Below, piece by piece: positions 17,515-28,055 of a stretch of 64,000 bases of DNA. The notes beneath the pieces are model-generated. The model was not told where the DNA came from, ran no database searches, and worked only from the letters and a program-made list of their open reading frames with translations. The DNA comes from Vibrio tapetis subsp. quintayensis (GTDB lineage: Bacteria; Pseudomonadota; Gammaproteobacteria; Enterobacterales; Vibrionaceae). Numbering within the stretch: position 1 is the stretch's first letter; the number at the start of each line of letters is the position of its first letter. Position numbers and translations under genes: made by a program. The stretch covers positions 62,001 through 126,000 of the forward strand of contig NZ_JAUFQV010000028.1 of NCBI RefSeq assembly GCF_030409945.1. The letters are read 5' to 3'.

Positions 17515-19567
17515 AGCTCAATCGCTGCGCTAATCCACTGCTTCTTATCGTTTTAATACTGACTCCCTTTGACAGCACCGCAGGCTGACAAAACAAATCC
17601 AATTGCGATTTTGCACGAGTAATACCGGTGTAAATAAGCTCTCGGGTGAGAATAGGACTGAAATCATTCGGCAGTACCATCACCGTATGGTCAAATTCAC
17701 TGCCCTGAGATTTATGTATCGTCATGGCATAGGCTGTTTCATGCTGTGGTACTCGGCTTGGTAACACCCCTTTTACGCTTCCATCAGGCAATTCAAAATA
17801 CACTCGTAAGCGAGCTTCATCTTCAGATTCGTCTAACATACAGATGCCAATATCACCGTTATACAAACCTAAGCCATGATCATTACGCGTCACCATTACT
17901 GGACGACCGACGTACCATTGCTCTTCAAAACTAGGGATTAAACGTTTTTTCCGCAAAGCTGCTTCAATCCGTAAGTTCAGCCCTGTTAGGCCAAAATCGC
18001 CTTCACGAATAGCGCACAATAATCTGCTTTTACTGAACTCTTTCAATACCTGCTTGGGTAGCGAAGTGGTGGTTTTATCTTTTGTATGAACGAATGACAG
18101 ATAGCCTGAATAGTTTGCCACCATCATGTCTATCATCGCGGCATACGACTCTTTACTTAAATCATGACGTTTAATATCAGTAAACCCAGCCAGCCACACT
18201 TGTTCGACTTGGTATGGTTTACCTGCATTGATTGCTTTTGCCAATTGGCCTATGCCTGAGCGAGCATCAAATCGATAACTTTTTTGCAGCATGCATAAAC
18301 TGTCTGCTAGGCCCGTATTTGCATTAGTCGACTCGTTCTTTAGCCAATCGAACCCGGTCAACGTGGCAAGTTGTTGGCCTTGTTGAGCACTGAAGCCTTG
18401 ATCAATGAAGGAACAAATATCGCCCAACACTGCGCCTGCTTCTACCGATGCTAATTGATCTTTGTCTCCCAGCAGAATAAGCCGCGCTTGGTTAGGAAGC
18501 GCATCAATTAACTTATGCATCATGGGTAAGTCGACCATGGACGCTTCATCGACCACTAAAATATCTAAGTGCAGTGGGTTGACTTTGTTATGACGAAATT
18601 CAGCGCGGTTCGGTATGGCCCCGAGTAATCGGTGGATGGTGCTGGCTTCTGTCGGTATAGCGGCAATGATTTCTGGATCAACAGGGAGTTGGCTTATCGC
18701 CGCACCAATCGACTCAGTTAGACGCGCCGCCGCTTTTCCTGTAGGCGCTATCAGCTTAATGATCGGTAGATGATTAGCTTGATTGCCTTGCTCCACTAAT
18801 GCTGCCAACAATTTCGCCACGGTGGTTGTTTTACCTGTACCCGGGCCGCCAGAGATCACCGCAAAACGCCGAGTAAGGGCAACGGCTGCCGCTACCTTTT
18901 GCCAGTTTAAACACGCCGATGTTGGCACAAGCAGGCGAAGATCTTCTAGATCAGCGGCTTTACTTGCCTTAACCAGTACTTGATCAATCCCACTCCAATC
19001 CAATTGTTCAGGCAATACCACATCCAGATGATCACACACCAATTGCTGACGTAATACTTGATTGCTTTCCGTAAGGTTTGTTAACGCTTTAAACAGAAAA
19101 CTGAAACTTGGAGTAAAAAGGTGATCCAACGTTTGAGTCATTGCCCCTAAGCCACTACTGGCAAGGGAGCTAGACTGAGCCAGGCTTTTTAATACGTCAC
19201 TTAATTGGCTTTCGTAGTGCCAATATCGATGCAAATACAGGCGTGAGCCGTCTAACACCAAAGGTTTAGCTTGGCTACCGCTTCCAATCACACTTGCGCG
19301 TTGCATCAATGAAAGCCAATTTACGTCAGAGACAATAAGGTTGAGTTCAGCGGCTTGTTCTCCATAGAGGCCTAACATTTGGCTAATGTCTAGCTTGGTG
19401 AGATCAATACAGATATGGCCCTTACCTAGCTCATGGCTAAGTAATGCGGCTAAAAAGCCGACTCGCTCAGATTGTGTTGGCTCTTGATTCGCGATAAAAC
19501 GACCAAACTGATAATCAAGCTGACGTAATACGCCCTTTTGACTCAAGCGCTGTAAAGTACTAAACAT
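17507..19567 (-). CDS. recD: RecBCD exonuclease subunit RecD
   Basis: 5'-3' helicase subunit of the RecBCD double-strand-break repair enzyme. 686 residues, longer than E. coli RecD (about 608) but normal for vibrios. Walker A GPGTGKT at 241-247, Walker B region DILVVDEASMVD, and the C-terminal helicase motif TAYAMTIHKSQGSEFD followed by LIYTGITRAK. Its start overlaps the recB stop by 8 bases, so the two are translationally coupled. A terminator follows. Confidence 0.97.
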   Translation of the reverse strand: MFSTLQRLSQKGVLRQLDYQFGRFIANQEPTQSERVGFLAALLSHELGKGHICIDLTKLDISQMLGLYGEQAAELNLIVSDVNWLSLMQRASVIGSGSQAKPLVLDGSRLYLHRYWHYESQLSDVLKSLAQSSSLASSGLGAMTQTLDHLFTPSFSFLFKALTNLTESNQVLRQQLVCDHLDVVLPEQLDWSGIDQVLVKASKAADLEDLRLLVPTSACLNWQKVAAAVALTRRFAVISGGPGTGKTTTVAKLLAALVEQGNQANHLPIIKLIAPTGKAAARLTESIGAAISQLPVDPEIIAAIPTEASTIHRLLGAIPNRAEFRHNKVNPLHLDILVVDEASMVDLPMMHKLIDALPNQARLILLGDKDQLASVEAGAVLGDICSFIDQGFSAQQGQQLATLTGFDWLKNESTNANTGLADSLCMLQKSYRFDARSGIGQLAKAINAGKPYQVEQVWLAGFTDIKRHDLSKESYAAMIDMMVANYSGYLSFVHTKDKTTTSLPKQVLKEFSKSRLLCAIREGDFGLTGLNLRIEAALRKKRLIPSFEEQWYVGRPVMVTRNDHGLGLYNGDIGICMLDESEDEARLRVYFELPDGSVKGVLPSRVPQHETAYAMTIHKSQGSEFDHTVMVLPNDFSPILTRELIYTGITRAKSQLDLFCQPAVLSKGVSIKTIRSSGLAQRLSSL

Positions 19568-22500
19568 GTTCTAATTCACCATCAATCAGTAGATCAAACT
19601 GCTGTAAGAAATCTTGGCTCGGGCGGGCAGAAAACACTCCGTGCCCAGATTGACCGTCCATCCCTCTTAAGAACAGATAATACACGCCACCAAAATGCGT
19701 TTCGTAATCATAATTCGCCACTCGGCTACGCAAGAATCGATGTAAGGCAAGTGCATAGATTTGATACTGTAAGTCGTAGCGGTGATCGGCCATAGCTTGC
19801 TTGAGCTTCTCCCCATGATATTCACTCACATCATCACCCAGATGATTAGACTTCCAGTCCAGAACATAATACTTACCTTCATGTTCAAACACTAAATCAA
19901 TGAAGCCTTTCAACATACCTTGAACGGTATGAAAACCTAACTCTCCAGCTTGCTGGGATAATTCATCATGTTGGTGAGCCAATTGATTAAACGCAACGGA
20001 AGACAACAGTTTAATTGGCAACAAAAATTCCATTTCAACTAAACGCTGGCTTGGCCCTTTTTGTGCCAGTTGAAGACCATTGCCATCCAATGGTGTATGC
20101 ATCACTTTGTCTACCATATTTTGCAATACAGGTAGCCATTCCAACTCTAGATTTTCGCTTTCTATTAATCGTTCAATGGTTGCTTGGTTATCAACGCTGT
20201 TTGCGGGCTCAGTAAACTCGACTTCTTCAAATAATGTGTGCAAGAACGTACCAGGAGCGGCGCCACGAGGGAAAGTGAATATCGAGCGTTCAGGTTCGGC
20301 TAGTTCTTGCTCTTCTTTATCATCAACAGAGTCAATATCAAACCCCGCTTGCTCAAAACTGGCATCATGATTGGAATGTGACCCTTGCTTTACCAACCCA
20401 GAATAACTGGTAATACGCCAGTATCGATCGATTCGAGTATTAAACTCATTGGCAATAAGCTCTGCCTCTTCCGTCGCTGGTGATTGATAAGGTCCTTCAT
20501 GTTCCTCTGGCACACTCGCTAATTGCATTGATTGCGCCGTTGAACACACGCTTTGGATAGAGCTGGCAAATTCCGCGGCTGATAACTGTTTTCCATTTTG
20601 CAATAGGTTGCCCATGGCACTTAAATGCACACCACTTGGATCTTTACTTGAACGACCTTTTCTCAATGGGGTTAATCCAATAACACAACCATATACAGCA
20701 CGGGTGAGCGCCACATAAATCAAACGTAAATCTTCAGCTAAACGTTCTTTATCCGCTTGAGCCAGTGACGCTTTGTTATTGGTAATATCCAACACTGTTT
20801 GCGCCAATTGCTCATCGTAATACTTACCCTCACTGGCTTCGCGATATGCACAAACAAAAGGTAAAAACACCAAATCATATTCCAAGCCTTTGGATTTATG
20901 AATCGTCACAATTTGCACTAAATTGCGTTCAGACTCCAATCGTTGAATCTGCTCATCACTGGCACCAGAAATTCCTGATTGAATATTGGAAATTGTTTCA
21001 CCAAGCCAACGCAATAAACCATGGTCACTGTCGATTTCTAAGCTCTCTTGTTGCAGCAATTCGCCAACGTGCAGTAAGTCGGTTAAGTCTCTTTCTCCTT
21101 GTTCTTCTTCCAGTAATCGCTCGGCAATTTGATGCTTGCTCATCACCGAACGTATCATTGGCATCACACCACGTTGTTGCCATAAAACGCGGTAGTCTCG
21201 AAACTCGTTCACGGTGTTTTCCCACATAACTTCGTGGTTATTTAAGTTATCGAGCTGCTTGGCATCCAAAGCGAATAAACTTGAAGCCAAACAAGACCTT
21301 AATGCACGGTCATCATCCGGGGTTAATACCGCTTGAATAAGGCGCATCACATCAGTAGCGATGGTGCTGTTAAAGACACTGTCTCGATTAGAAAGATAAA
21401 CACTGGCGATGCCTTGTTGCGCGAGCGCATCTTTAATTAACCGCCCTTCCATCCCCGTACGCACCAACACCGCAATATTACCAGCTTGCAGTGTTTGCTT
21501 TTGCTTGCCCGTATCTAGCCACGCTTGATCTTGATCCGCGGCGGTCAAAATAGATTGAATATGCACTGCGGTCGATTGCGCCATGACCTGCTGGTATTCT
21601 CCTTTGGTCACTGGCTTGGCTTCTTCATCTTCGTGCAACCAAAGTGTCATGGCATCTTGTTTATGACCATTCAGTTGCCAATGCTTACTTTCTGCATTCG
21701 GGCTGGATTTCACAGGGCGAAAAGGGATGTCTCGGTCATAAATAAATGGGCTATCGGAGGCACCAAACACCTGATTGACCGCATTCACCATGTCGGCACT
21801 GGATCGCCAATTGGTGTCTAGCGTGTAGTGATCCGCCACCTCATTTCTAGCACGAATATAGGTAAAAATATCAGCACCACGGAATGCATAAATGGCTTGT
21901 TTAGGGTCGCCGATCATAAACAAACCGCACTCAGGTTGCCCAACGTATATTCGGCTAAAAATGCTGTATTGCATTGGGTCGGTATCTTGGAATTCATCGA
22001 TCATGGCAACCGGATACAGATGACGAATTCGCTCCACCAGCAATTGTTGTTCATCGTTATCGATGGCGGCGCTCAATTGAGTGAGCAGGTCATCAAAAGA
22101 AAGCCAGTTTTTACGCTGTTTGGCTTTCGCCAGCATCACTCGGCACTGCTCAATGGCGTGAGCGAGTAAAGGTTCTCTCAAGCTCATGGGTTGGGCCAAA
22201 AATGATTCTATTGCCACAAAGACAGAATGAGAAGGAGCCTCTCCTTTCGGCGTTTTTTCCGTTAACACTTGCTGAGAAAATCGCTCTAATTTGTCTGGAA
22301 GTTGATAATCAATTGTGGGAGTTGCAGCCCAAGCAGATACCTCATTTAACCAGTTTGGTAGCGATTTTTTGGTGTAGCTGCGCTTGTTAATATCTGAATT
22401 GGCGATGAGGTCATGTAGGTCGCTCTGAGCTTCGACCCATAATGCTTTCAGTACGTCTATGCCCTTCATGTTTTCTTGATGAAGGTCCGCTAATGTGCCT

Positions 22501-23165
22501 TGCATGGCTGGCACTGAAATATTAATCGGCACACCGGTTAGATAACCGCCTACTTGTTGTAGTAACGCTCGTGGCGAAGACCAAATATTGCGAACTTCTG
22601 CTGACAGCTCCAGCGACAATGGATAAAAATTACGACGCCAGTAATCGGCCACGACTTGCGCCTTCAGTTGGCTCTCATCAGTGACAAATTCATTATTAAA
22701 ACGGCTACCGGATTCGAATGCATTTTGAGTCAGCATTCGTTGGCAAAACCCATGAATGGTATAAATGGCCGCTTCATCCATTTGTCGCTCAGCTTGCAAT
22801 AAAATATCCGCTGCGCTTTTATGATCGGTAATGACGTCCAATAAGGGCTTAATAACAGGGTCACCGCTCACACCACGAGCAAACGCCAACCGTGCATCAT
22901 GAATACGAGCGCGAATACGATCGCGCAGCTCGGCAGTAGCGGCCTCAGTAAACGTCACCACCAATATTTGATCCACGGTAAGCGGCGCTTGATGTCGAGT
23001 TTGCTCATCCCCATGACCAAGCAGCAGGCGCAAATAAAGCCCTGCGATAGTAAAGGTTTTTCCTGTTCCGGCAGAAGCTTCAATGAGCCGTGCGCCATGC
23101 AAAGGAAAAGTCATGGGAGTTAGTACGGTTGCAGCGTCGTTCTGCTCATCCATATTGGTTGTCAT
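19560..23165 (-). CDS. recB: RecBCD exonuclease subunit RecB
   Basis: 3'-5' helicase and nuclease subunit of RecBCD. 1201 residues: Walker A ASAGTGKT (30-37), UvrD-like helicase domains with MIDEFQDTDP and NWRSS, motif TIHKSKGLEYD, and a C-terminal nuclease domain with the metal-binding YYVLDWKSNHLG, whose Asp-x-Lys is the RecB active site. The start at 23165 has AAAGG six bases upstream. Unlike E. coli, no ptrA gene lies between recC and recB; instead there is a 246-base structured gap. Confidence 0.97.
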   Translation of the reverse strand: MTTNMDEQNDAATVLTPMTFPLHGARLIEASAGTGKTFTIAGLYLRLLLGHGDEQTRHQAPLTVDQILVVTFTEAATAELRDRIRARIHDARLAFARGVSGDPVIKPLLDVITDHKSAADILLQAERQMDEAAIYTIHGFCQRMLTQNAFESGSRFNNEFVTDESQLKAQVVADYWRRNFYPLSLELSAEVRNIWSSPRALLQQVGGYLTGVPINISVPAMQGTLADLHQENMKGIDVLKALWVEAQSDLHDLIANSDINKRSYTKKSLPNWLNEVSAWAATPTIDYQLPDKLERFSQQVLTEKTPKGEAPSHSVFVAIESFLAQPMSLREPLLAHAIEQCRVMLAKAKQRKNWLSFDDLLTQLSAAIDNDEQQLLVERIRHLYPVAMIDEFQDTDPMQYSIFSRIYVGQPECGLFMIGDPKQAIYAFRGADIFTYIRARNEVADHYTLDTNWRSSADMVNAVNQVFGASDSPFIYDRDIPFRPVKSSPNAESKHWQLNGHKQDAMTLWLHEDEEAKPVTKGEYQQVMAQSTAVHIQSILTAADQDQAWLDTGKQKQTLQAGNIAVLVRTGMEGRLIKDALAQQGIASVYLSNRDSVFNSTIATDVMRLIQAVLTPDDDRALRSCLASSLFALDAKQLDNLNNHEVMWENTVNEFRDYRVLWQQRGVMPMIRSVMSKHQIAERLLEEEQGERDLTDLLHVGELLQQESLEIDSDHGLLRWLGETISNIQSGISGASDEQIQRLESERNLVQIVTIHKSKGLEYDLVFLPFVCAYREASEGKYYDEQLAQTVLDITNNKASLAQADKERLAEDLRLIYVALTRAVYGCVIGLTPLRKGRSSKDPSGVHLSAMGNLLQNGKQLSAAEFASSIQSVCSTAQSMQLASVPEEHEGPYQSPATEEAELIANEFNTRIDRYWRITSYSGLVKQGSHSNHDASFEQAGFDIDSVDDKEEQELAEPERSIFTFPRGAAPGTFLHTLFEEVEFTEPANSVDNQATIERLIESENLELEWLPVLQNMVDKVMHTPLDGNGLQLAQKGPSQRLVEMEFLLPIKLLSSVAFNQLAHQHDELSQQAGELGFHTVQGMLKGFIDLVFEHEGKYYVLDWKSNHLGDDVSEYHGEKLKQAMADHRYDLQYQIYALALHRFLRSRVANYDYETHFGGVYYLFLRGMDGQSGHGVFSARPSQDFLQQFDLLIDGELEHV

Positions 23166-23411
23166 TTTTTGCCTTTAAGTTCTACTGATTTGTGATCAAA
23201 CACTTAAATCACCACAAAATTAAAAATTTTTAGAATCAAAATATTACAGCTTGCGAGCAGGCTCACGGTTTCAGTAAGCTCGCCTCGTTAGTATCGCTTC
23301 CACAGAATTTATGGTCACCTCTGACCTTGTGGTCGCACAGTAGACGCCCTACATATAAAAATGATTTGCTGGCGACCACCCTACACTTTCACCCTATAAA
23401 CCTTTGTCTAA
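23166..23411. other. recC-recB intergenic region with several inverted repeats
   Basis: No gene is seen here. It holds three dyads: GCGAGC (23253-23258) with GCTCGC (23278-23283); GGTCA-CCTC-TGACC (23313-23326); and GTGGTCGC (23329-23336) with GCGACCAC (23372-23379). The recB-proximal 60 bases are AT-rich and could hold a recB promoter. The G+C-rich, paired middle section could be a structured RNA leader or a degenerate repeat element; I cannot tell which. Confidence 0.5.
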
Positions 23412-26400
23412 TTAGTGACTTGCCATCTCTTCCGCTGTGGTGGTGGATAAGACTGCCGCTTGCAATACTAAACTAGCATTCAATCTAACTTGCTGGGCAA
23501 GTTCATCATTCCATTGTGGCCAAATTCGACTGATGTAGCTGTCTATTCCTTCTCCAGGAAAGAAACCGCTGTTGAATGCATCAGCCATTTTATTCAAACA
23601 TTTTTCTTCATCGTCGACCCACTCGCCCGCTTTGCTAATGCAAGCTTCGATGCCTGCCAGTGCGGTTTTAGGAAAGTAAGCCAGTGGTTGATTCATGCCT
23701 TGGTAATACAAGCGGACGAGCTGCGTTAATGCCTGCTTGGCATCCTGAACAGAATCGATTGGGGCTATCACCCAATGTTGTACGCCGTCTTTTTTATCGT
23801 AGCCAATGAGGTGAGTACGAGTCGAATGGCCATTAGCCGCCAGACATAGGTGATCGATCCACCCCGACAACCAATCTTGCGGGCGTAATTTACCACAGCG
23901 ATAACGCACTAAGCCCGAACGATACAAGCGTGTGAGCCAGCCATTTAAGTGGTAGTTTTCACCATCTATATCTATTGTTAGCGCCACTTCCGCATCGTCG
24001 AGCTGTGCTTGACATAAAGGCGCGATCGCATCGACCAATGCTTGGGTTTGCGCCGAGTTAGTCACAAACTCTAACTCGCCAAAAGCACCGATTGGCAGTA
24101 AACCTTTCGCTCGTTGCTCGGCAACAAAAGAGGCGATTGCTGCGGTTTCATCACCGCCTTTCATGCGATTTTCGAGTAATATTTCGAGTAGCTGATCACG
24201 CATTATATACCCTTCAAGTCCGCCCACAACGAAGGGTTCATCGTCTTCCATCACACCTTGCAATGAATCAAAATTCACTTTTAAACGGCGATTAAAGAAA
24301 TACTGCACGGGCAAACGCCAAAAGCGTTGTAATTCAACCAAATCGATCTGATACGGCGCACTAAATTCCAACAAATAGTCGTCAAGCGGTTGGCTAAACT
24401 CGCCACACGCCTGCCCCTTGCGGTTGACGGTTGGCAACCACTCTTTCGCGTAGCTAGGGCTTTCAAGACTAAATGCCGCCGGGCTAAATGGCATCATGGC
24501 GTGGTGGGAGGTTAAAACAGCGAGCAAAGCATCACCGGACGCATCAACCGCGAGTGCTTCATCACCCGCTAAACAATAATTCTGGTGACAGTACTCAAGT
24601 AACTCAGACACCAAAATTGAAGGTACTTTTTCTGTATTGTCTTGAATAGAACGGCCAATGTAGCTGATGTACAAGCCTTGCTGGGCAGAGAGCAAGGCTT
24701 CAAGGAACAAGTAGCGGTCATCATCTCTGCGGGAGCGATCTCCGGGCCTTGTTCTACCGGTCATTAAATCAAACCCTTCCGCTGGCATTGACCGTGGGTA
24801 AGCCCCGTCATTCATGCCTAATAAGCACACCACTTTAAATGGAATGGAACGCATGGGCATCAAGGTACAAAAGTTTACCTGACCGGCTAAGAATCGCTGG
24901 CTAACGCGAGTGCCGGAAAGCCTGTTTTGCAAGTAGATATTCATGACCGATGGGCTGATTTCTTGCTCAAATCCAGCGTCTATCAGTTGTTCTTGCAGTT
25001 GAGTTAAGCCATCTCGAATCGACTTCAGTACCATTTCATCTTCAAGCTCTACGCTGAAGAAGTCATCCAACAGTCCTAGAATATTTTGATGCCATTGACT
25101 GGCGGTTTGCGGCAGTGATAGGGCTTGCCTGTAGCAACTGAGCATTTCAACAAAATGCGCTAATTTGCCAGCTAACTCTGCGTCCATACCTTGCACTTCA
25201 TTAAAAGCCGAGATATTACCGCTTGCACCTGAAAACAGCCCGTAAGAGTCTGGCATCGCATAACCCAATAGCATTCGCTCTATGCCAAATAACCAGGAGT
25301 TTTGTGTTTGCTCGGGCAAATCAAAGTGAACGGACGTGTCGCCATCGAGCCCCCATCGTACGCCAATTTCTTCGATCCAGGCCTTAGCTCTTTCAAATTG
25401 TTGTTCATCTAGCCCAAACCTCGCCATCATTGCTGGTACTTCTAACAGCTCTAGCATCTCTGAGGCGTGGCATCGGCTTTCTGGTAGCGCCATCAAACTC
25501 ATGAACGCCGCTAAGATTGGGCTTTCTTGAGAGGCGCTGCGGTCGGAAATAGAGTAAGGGATGTAACGCTCGCCGGGTGCATTACCGAATACAGATGAAA
25601 TCGCGGGGCTATAGGCGTTGATGTCTGCCACCATCACGATAATATCTCGTGGTTTCAGTTCTGGATCGGCTTCAAACATCGCCAGCAATTGATCGTGCAA
25701 TACTTCAACTTCTCGCATGGCGCTGTGACAGGCATGCAATTGCAATGATTTATCGCCTAATACAATTGATTTCTTATGGTCACTAGAATCAAGAATGCTG
25801 TCGTCTTGATGTTCTTCCAAATTAAGAATATCAGTTTGGATTTGATGCAGCATTGAGTCGCTTTCTAAATCAACAAAGGCTTCTATTTCGTTGGCTTCTA
25901 ATTGAGACAATAAGTACATGTTATCTCGCCCAAGCTTGCCCATGGACGCAAGTAAGCCGTTGCCAACCACATCAGTGTGCAATTCATCAATGACGTTCTC
26001 ATCAACACTGCCTTTAAGCTGTGTGCTTTCACCGGCCAACTCAGAGTGATCCCCTTTCCACTCAATGTGCTTCCTTGCCAGTGAAGCCAAGCGAGCGAGG
26101 TATTTTCTGTCTCTGACCTCTCCCCAGTAATAACGGCAAGGGTTGGTAAACATCAGATGCACATCGATGTGTTCACCTAGCGCTTTTAACGCGTCCATAT
26201 AACGTGGAGGCAATGAAGAAATACCAAACACAAATAGGCGTTTAGGTAAGTTTTCTACCTTGCCGTTGAAGTTCTCTAGAGAATCAATGAAATGCTGATA
26301 CAGATTGGCACGATGATAAGGCGACTGACCCAGTGCAATGGTTTGATCGTAGAGCGCTTGCCACAAAATAGGCTGCCAAGAAGACTCTCCTTCGAGTTCC

Positions 26401-26867
26401 GCAACATCCTGCCCCGCTTCCCATGCCGCGATCCATTCAGGTCTATACACCAAGTAACCATCAAAGATATCTGCTATTTTTTCGGACAATTGGTAGATCT
26501 TAGATTGGTCGGTATCGTCTTCCAAATACTGCTTTAACGGCGCAAAATCATCTTCGTCTAATAAGGCTGGTAGACAAAGCATGAGCTTCCACGTCATGGC
26601 TTCTTTGTTAAAGGCACTGCGCTTAGGAACATCAGGTAACACTTTGGTGAACATTTCCCAAATAAATGTCGCAGGCAGTGGGAAATCAAGGTTCGCGGCA
26701 ACACCAAATTCATTCGCCAATGCCATTTTGAGCCATTGAGACATACCCGGGCTTTGCACCAAGATCTGCTCAGCTTCAAATGGATTTTCAAGAGGATTAA
26801 TTCTGACTAATTCGACCAATAAGGACTTTAATAATTCAACTTGATTAGAATGATAAACAGTAAACAC
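23412..26867 (-). CDS. recC: RecBCD exonuclease subunit RecC
   Basis: Chi-recognition subunit of RecBCD. 1151 residues, close to the E. coli length, beginning MFTVYHSNQVELLKSLL, with ILVQSPGMSQWLKM and FPLPATFIWEMF near the N-terminus and the degenerate nuclease-like C-terminal domain. RecC binds RecB and RecD and splits the duplex. It lies upstream of recB in the same orientation, separated by 246 bases. No separate terminator was recognised after it. Confidence 0.97.
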   Translation of the reverse strand: MFTVYHSNQVELLKSLLVELVRINPLENPFEAEQILVQSPGMSQWLKMALANEFGVAANLDFPLPATFIWEMFTKVLPDVPKRSAFNKEAMTWKLMLCLPALLDEDDFAPLKQYLEDDTDQSKIYQLSEKIADIFDGYLVYRPEWIAAWEAGQDVAELEGESSWQPILWQALYDQTIALGQSPYHRANLYQHFIDSLENFNGKVENLPKRLFVFGISSLPPRYMDALKALGEHIDVHLMFTNPCRYYWGEVRDRKYLARLASLARKHIEWKGDHSELAGESTQLKGSVDENVIDELHTDVVGNGLLASMGKLGRDNMYLLSQLEANEIEAFVDLESDSMLHQIQTDILNLEEHQDDSILDSSDHKKSIVLGDKSLQLHACHSAMREVEVLHDQLLAMFEADPELKPRDIIVMVADINAYSPAISSVFGNAPGERYIPYSISDRSASQESPILAAFMSLMALPESRCHASEMLELLEVPAMMARFGLDEQQFERAKAWIEEIGVRWGLDGDTSVHFDLPEQTQNSWLFGIERMLLGYAMPDSYGLFSGASGNISAFNEVQGMDAELAGKLAHFVEMLSCYRQALSLPQTASQWHQNILGLLDDFFSVELEDEMVLKSIRDGLTQLQEQLIDAGFEQEISPSVMNIYLQNRLSGTRVSQRFLAGQVNFCTLMPMRSIPFKVVCLLGMNDGAYPRSMPAEGFDLMTGRTRPGDRSRRDDDRYLFLEALLSAQQGLYISYIGRSIQDNTEKVPSILVSELLEYCHQNYCLAGDEALAVDASGDALLAVLTSHHAMMPFSPAAFSLESPSYAKEWLPTVNRKGQACGEFSQPLDDYLLEFSAPYQIDLVELQRFWRLPVQYFFNRRLKVNFDSLQGVMEDDEPFVVGGLEGYIMRDQLLEILLENRMKGGDETAAIASFVAEQRAKGLLPIGAFGELEFVTNSAQTQALVDAIAPLCQAQLDDAEVALTIDIDGENYHLNGWLTRLYRSGLVRYRCGKLRPQDWLSGWIDHLCLAANGHSTRTHLIGYDKKDGVQHWVIAPIDSVQDAKQALTQLVRLYYQGMNQPLAYFPKTALAGIEACISKAGEWVDDEEKCLNKMADAFNSGFFPGEGIDSYISRIWPQWNDELAQQVRLNASLVLQAAVLSTTTAEEMASH

Positions 26868-26989
26868 GTTAGGCTCATGCGGGCAAGATTAACAATGCCC
26901 TCAGATTAGCACATCAGAACCCATTTCGAGAGAAAACAAGCTTACGAACGCTCGCATTTGCTGGTAAAAACATCACGTTATCATCAATG

Positions 26990-27949
26990 CTAGTGCGTGT
27001 TTTCAGGGATAAGATAATGATGGATATAACGTACGGATACATAACCGACGACAAGCGTAGCAACAAGCAATTCAAACAAGGCTAAATGACTCACCTGGGC
27101 GCAATAACGTTGTGCAACGCCAACGCTTTCCAACCATACTGCCATTTTAAATAAGGCCGTTGCACTTATCACGGTTGGAAATGTGAATGCAGCAAAACTG
27201 GCGCTAAAAGGTAAGCGCATGAGGTGCAAGAAAGACAAATAGGTAACAAAAGTCATCAATACCGCGATACCAAATAACAGAGCAATCAAGATCGGAGATG
27301 GATGGTCGGTAATGGTTAAGTAACCTGCCATTGATAGGCTCGCAGGTGCGGCCATAATCGCAATCGTTGGCTTAGCCGTATCCGGTATTTGTTCGCAAAA
27401 CACCAAACGATACACCATCACAGGTAACATAACCCCATAGCTCACTAAGCCAAATAACAGTGCCGCCTCAGCAACTGGCGCTAATACCGCGCTACCAGAG
27501 AAAGAAACATCGGCCACAATAAGCCCAACCGGCGGAACAAACCAACTCGGCACCATATGATGTAATCGAAATTCTTTGGCGCGGTGATAAATAAAACTGA
27601 CGAGAAAAACTACGTGTAACGCCACCGCTGCTAACCAAATAGCATCACCAAGGTAGATAGAAAACTGCCCAACGGAATGAGACACCACCATCAAAGCCAT
27701 GGCAAACGTCGGTGCGACGCTACCAACGACTGGATGTGCAAGCTCATCACGTAGCAAATGGTTATGGAACACAAACTTCACCAATAGCATGACCAATAGC
27801 ACACTCGCCAGGATGGCTCCGACCCACTGAGCTTTGCCATTCAGTGTCACCGCGTTTTCCCAACACCAACCCAAACTGGCAATGCCTAATGCTAATCCGG
27901 CCATGGGTGTAGGAGCTGCTGCTGTTTTATTCACTGCCGTTTTTAGCAT
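26990..27949 (-). CDS. TDT/SLAC1 family transporter (TehA-like)
   Basis: A 319-residue integral membrane protein with about ten hydrophobic segments, beginning with the family-like PTPMAGLALGIASLGWCWEN. The TDT (tellurite-resistance/dicarboxylate transporter) family includes TehA and sulfite or anion channels; the substrate cannot be read here. I chose the ATG at 27949 because GAGG lies 7 bases upstream; the upstream Met at 27988 lacks one. It is divergent from a LysR-type gene across a 106-base region with a strong dyad, so that regulator probably controls it. Confidence 0.85.
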   Translation of the reverse strand: MLKTAVNKTAAAPTPMAGLALGIASLGWCWENAVTLNGKAQWVGAILASVLLVMLLVKFVFHNHLLRDELAHPVVGSVAPTFAMALMVVSHSVGQFSIYLGDAIWLAAVALHVVFLVSFIYHRAKEFRLHHMVPSWFVPPVGLIVADVSFSGSAVLAPVAEAALLFGLVSYGVMLPVMVYRLVFCEQIPDTAKPTIAIMAAPASLSMAGYLTITDHPSPILIALLFGIAVLMTFVTYLSFLHLMRLPFSASFAAFTFPTVISATALFKMAVWLESVGVAQRYCAQVSHLALFELLVATLVVGYVSVRYIHHYLIPENTH

Positions 27950-28005
27950 GATGTATCCTCGTGTGATGCTTTTCTTGAGTGCCATCACTTTAAACTTGAA
28001 CTATG

Positions 28006-28031
28006 TTTAATTATATCTGAATATATTTAAA
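28006..28031. promoter_or_regulatory. 26-bp dyad in the TDT-LysR divergent promoter
   Basis: TTTAA-N-TATAT-N4-ATATA-N-TTAAA is symmetric at all but the marked N positions. Outside it, TTGAAC (27996-28001) and GTTCAA (28037-28042) form a further inverted pair. This fits an operator for the adjacent LysR-type regulator; the binding is inferred. Confidence 0.65.
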
Positions 28032-28055
28032 ATAGAGTTCAATTAAACTAAACAT

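Noticed and set aside
20846..21229. Open frames on the plus strand across recB and recC
   Set aside because: All are shadows of recB/recC with atypical composition and no family match.
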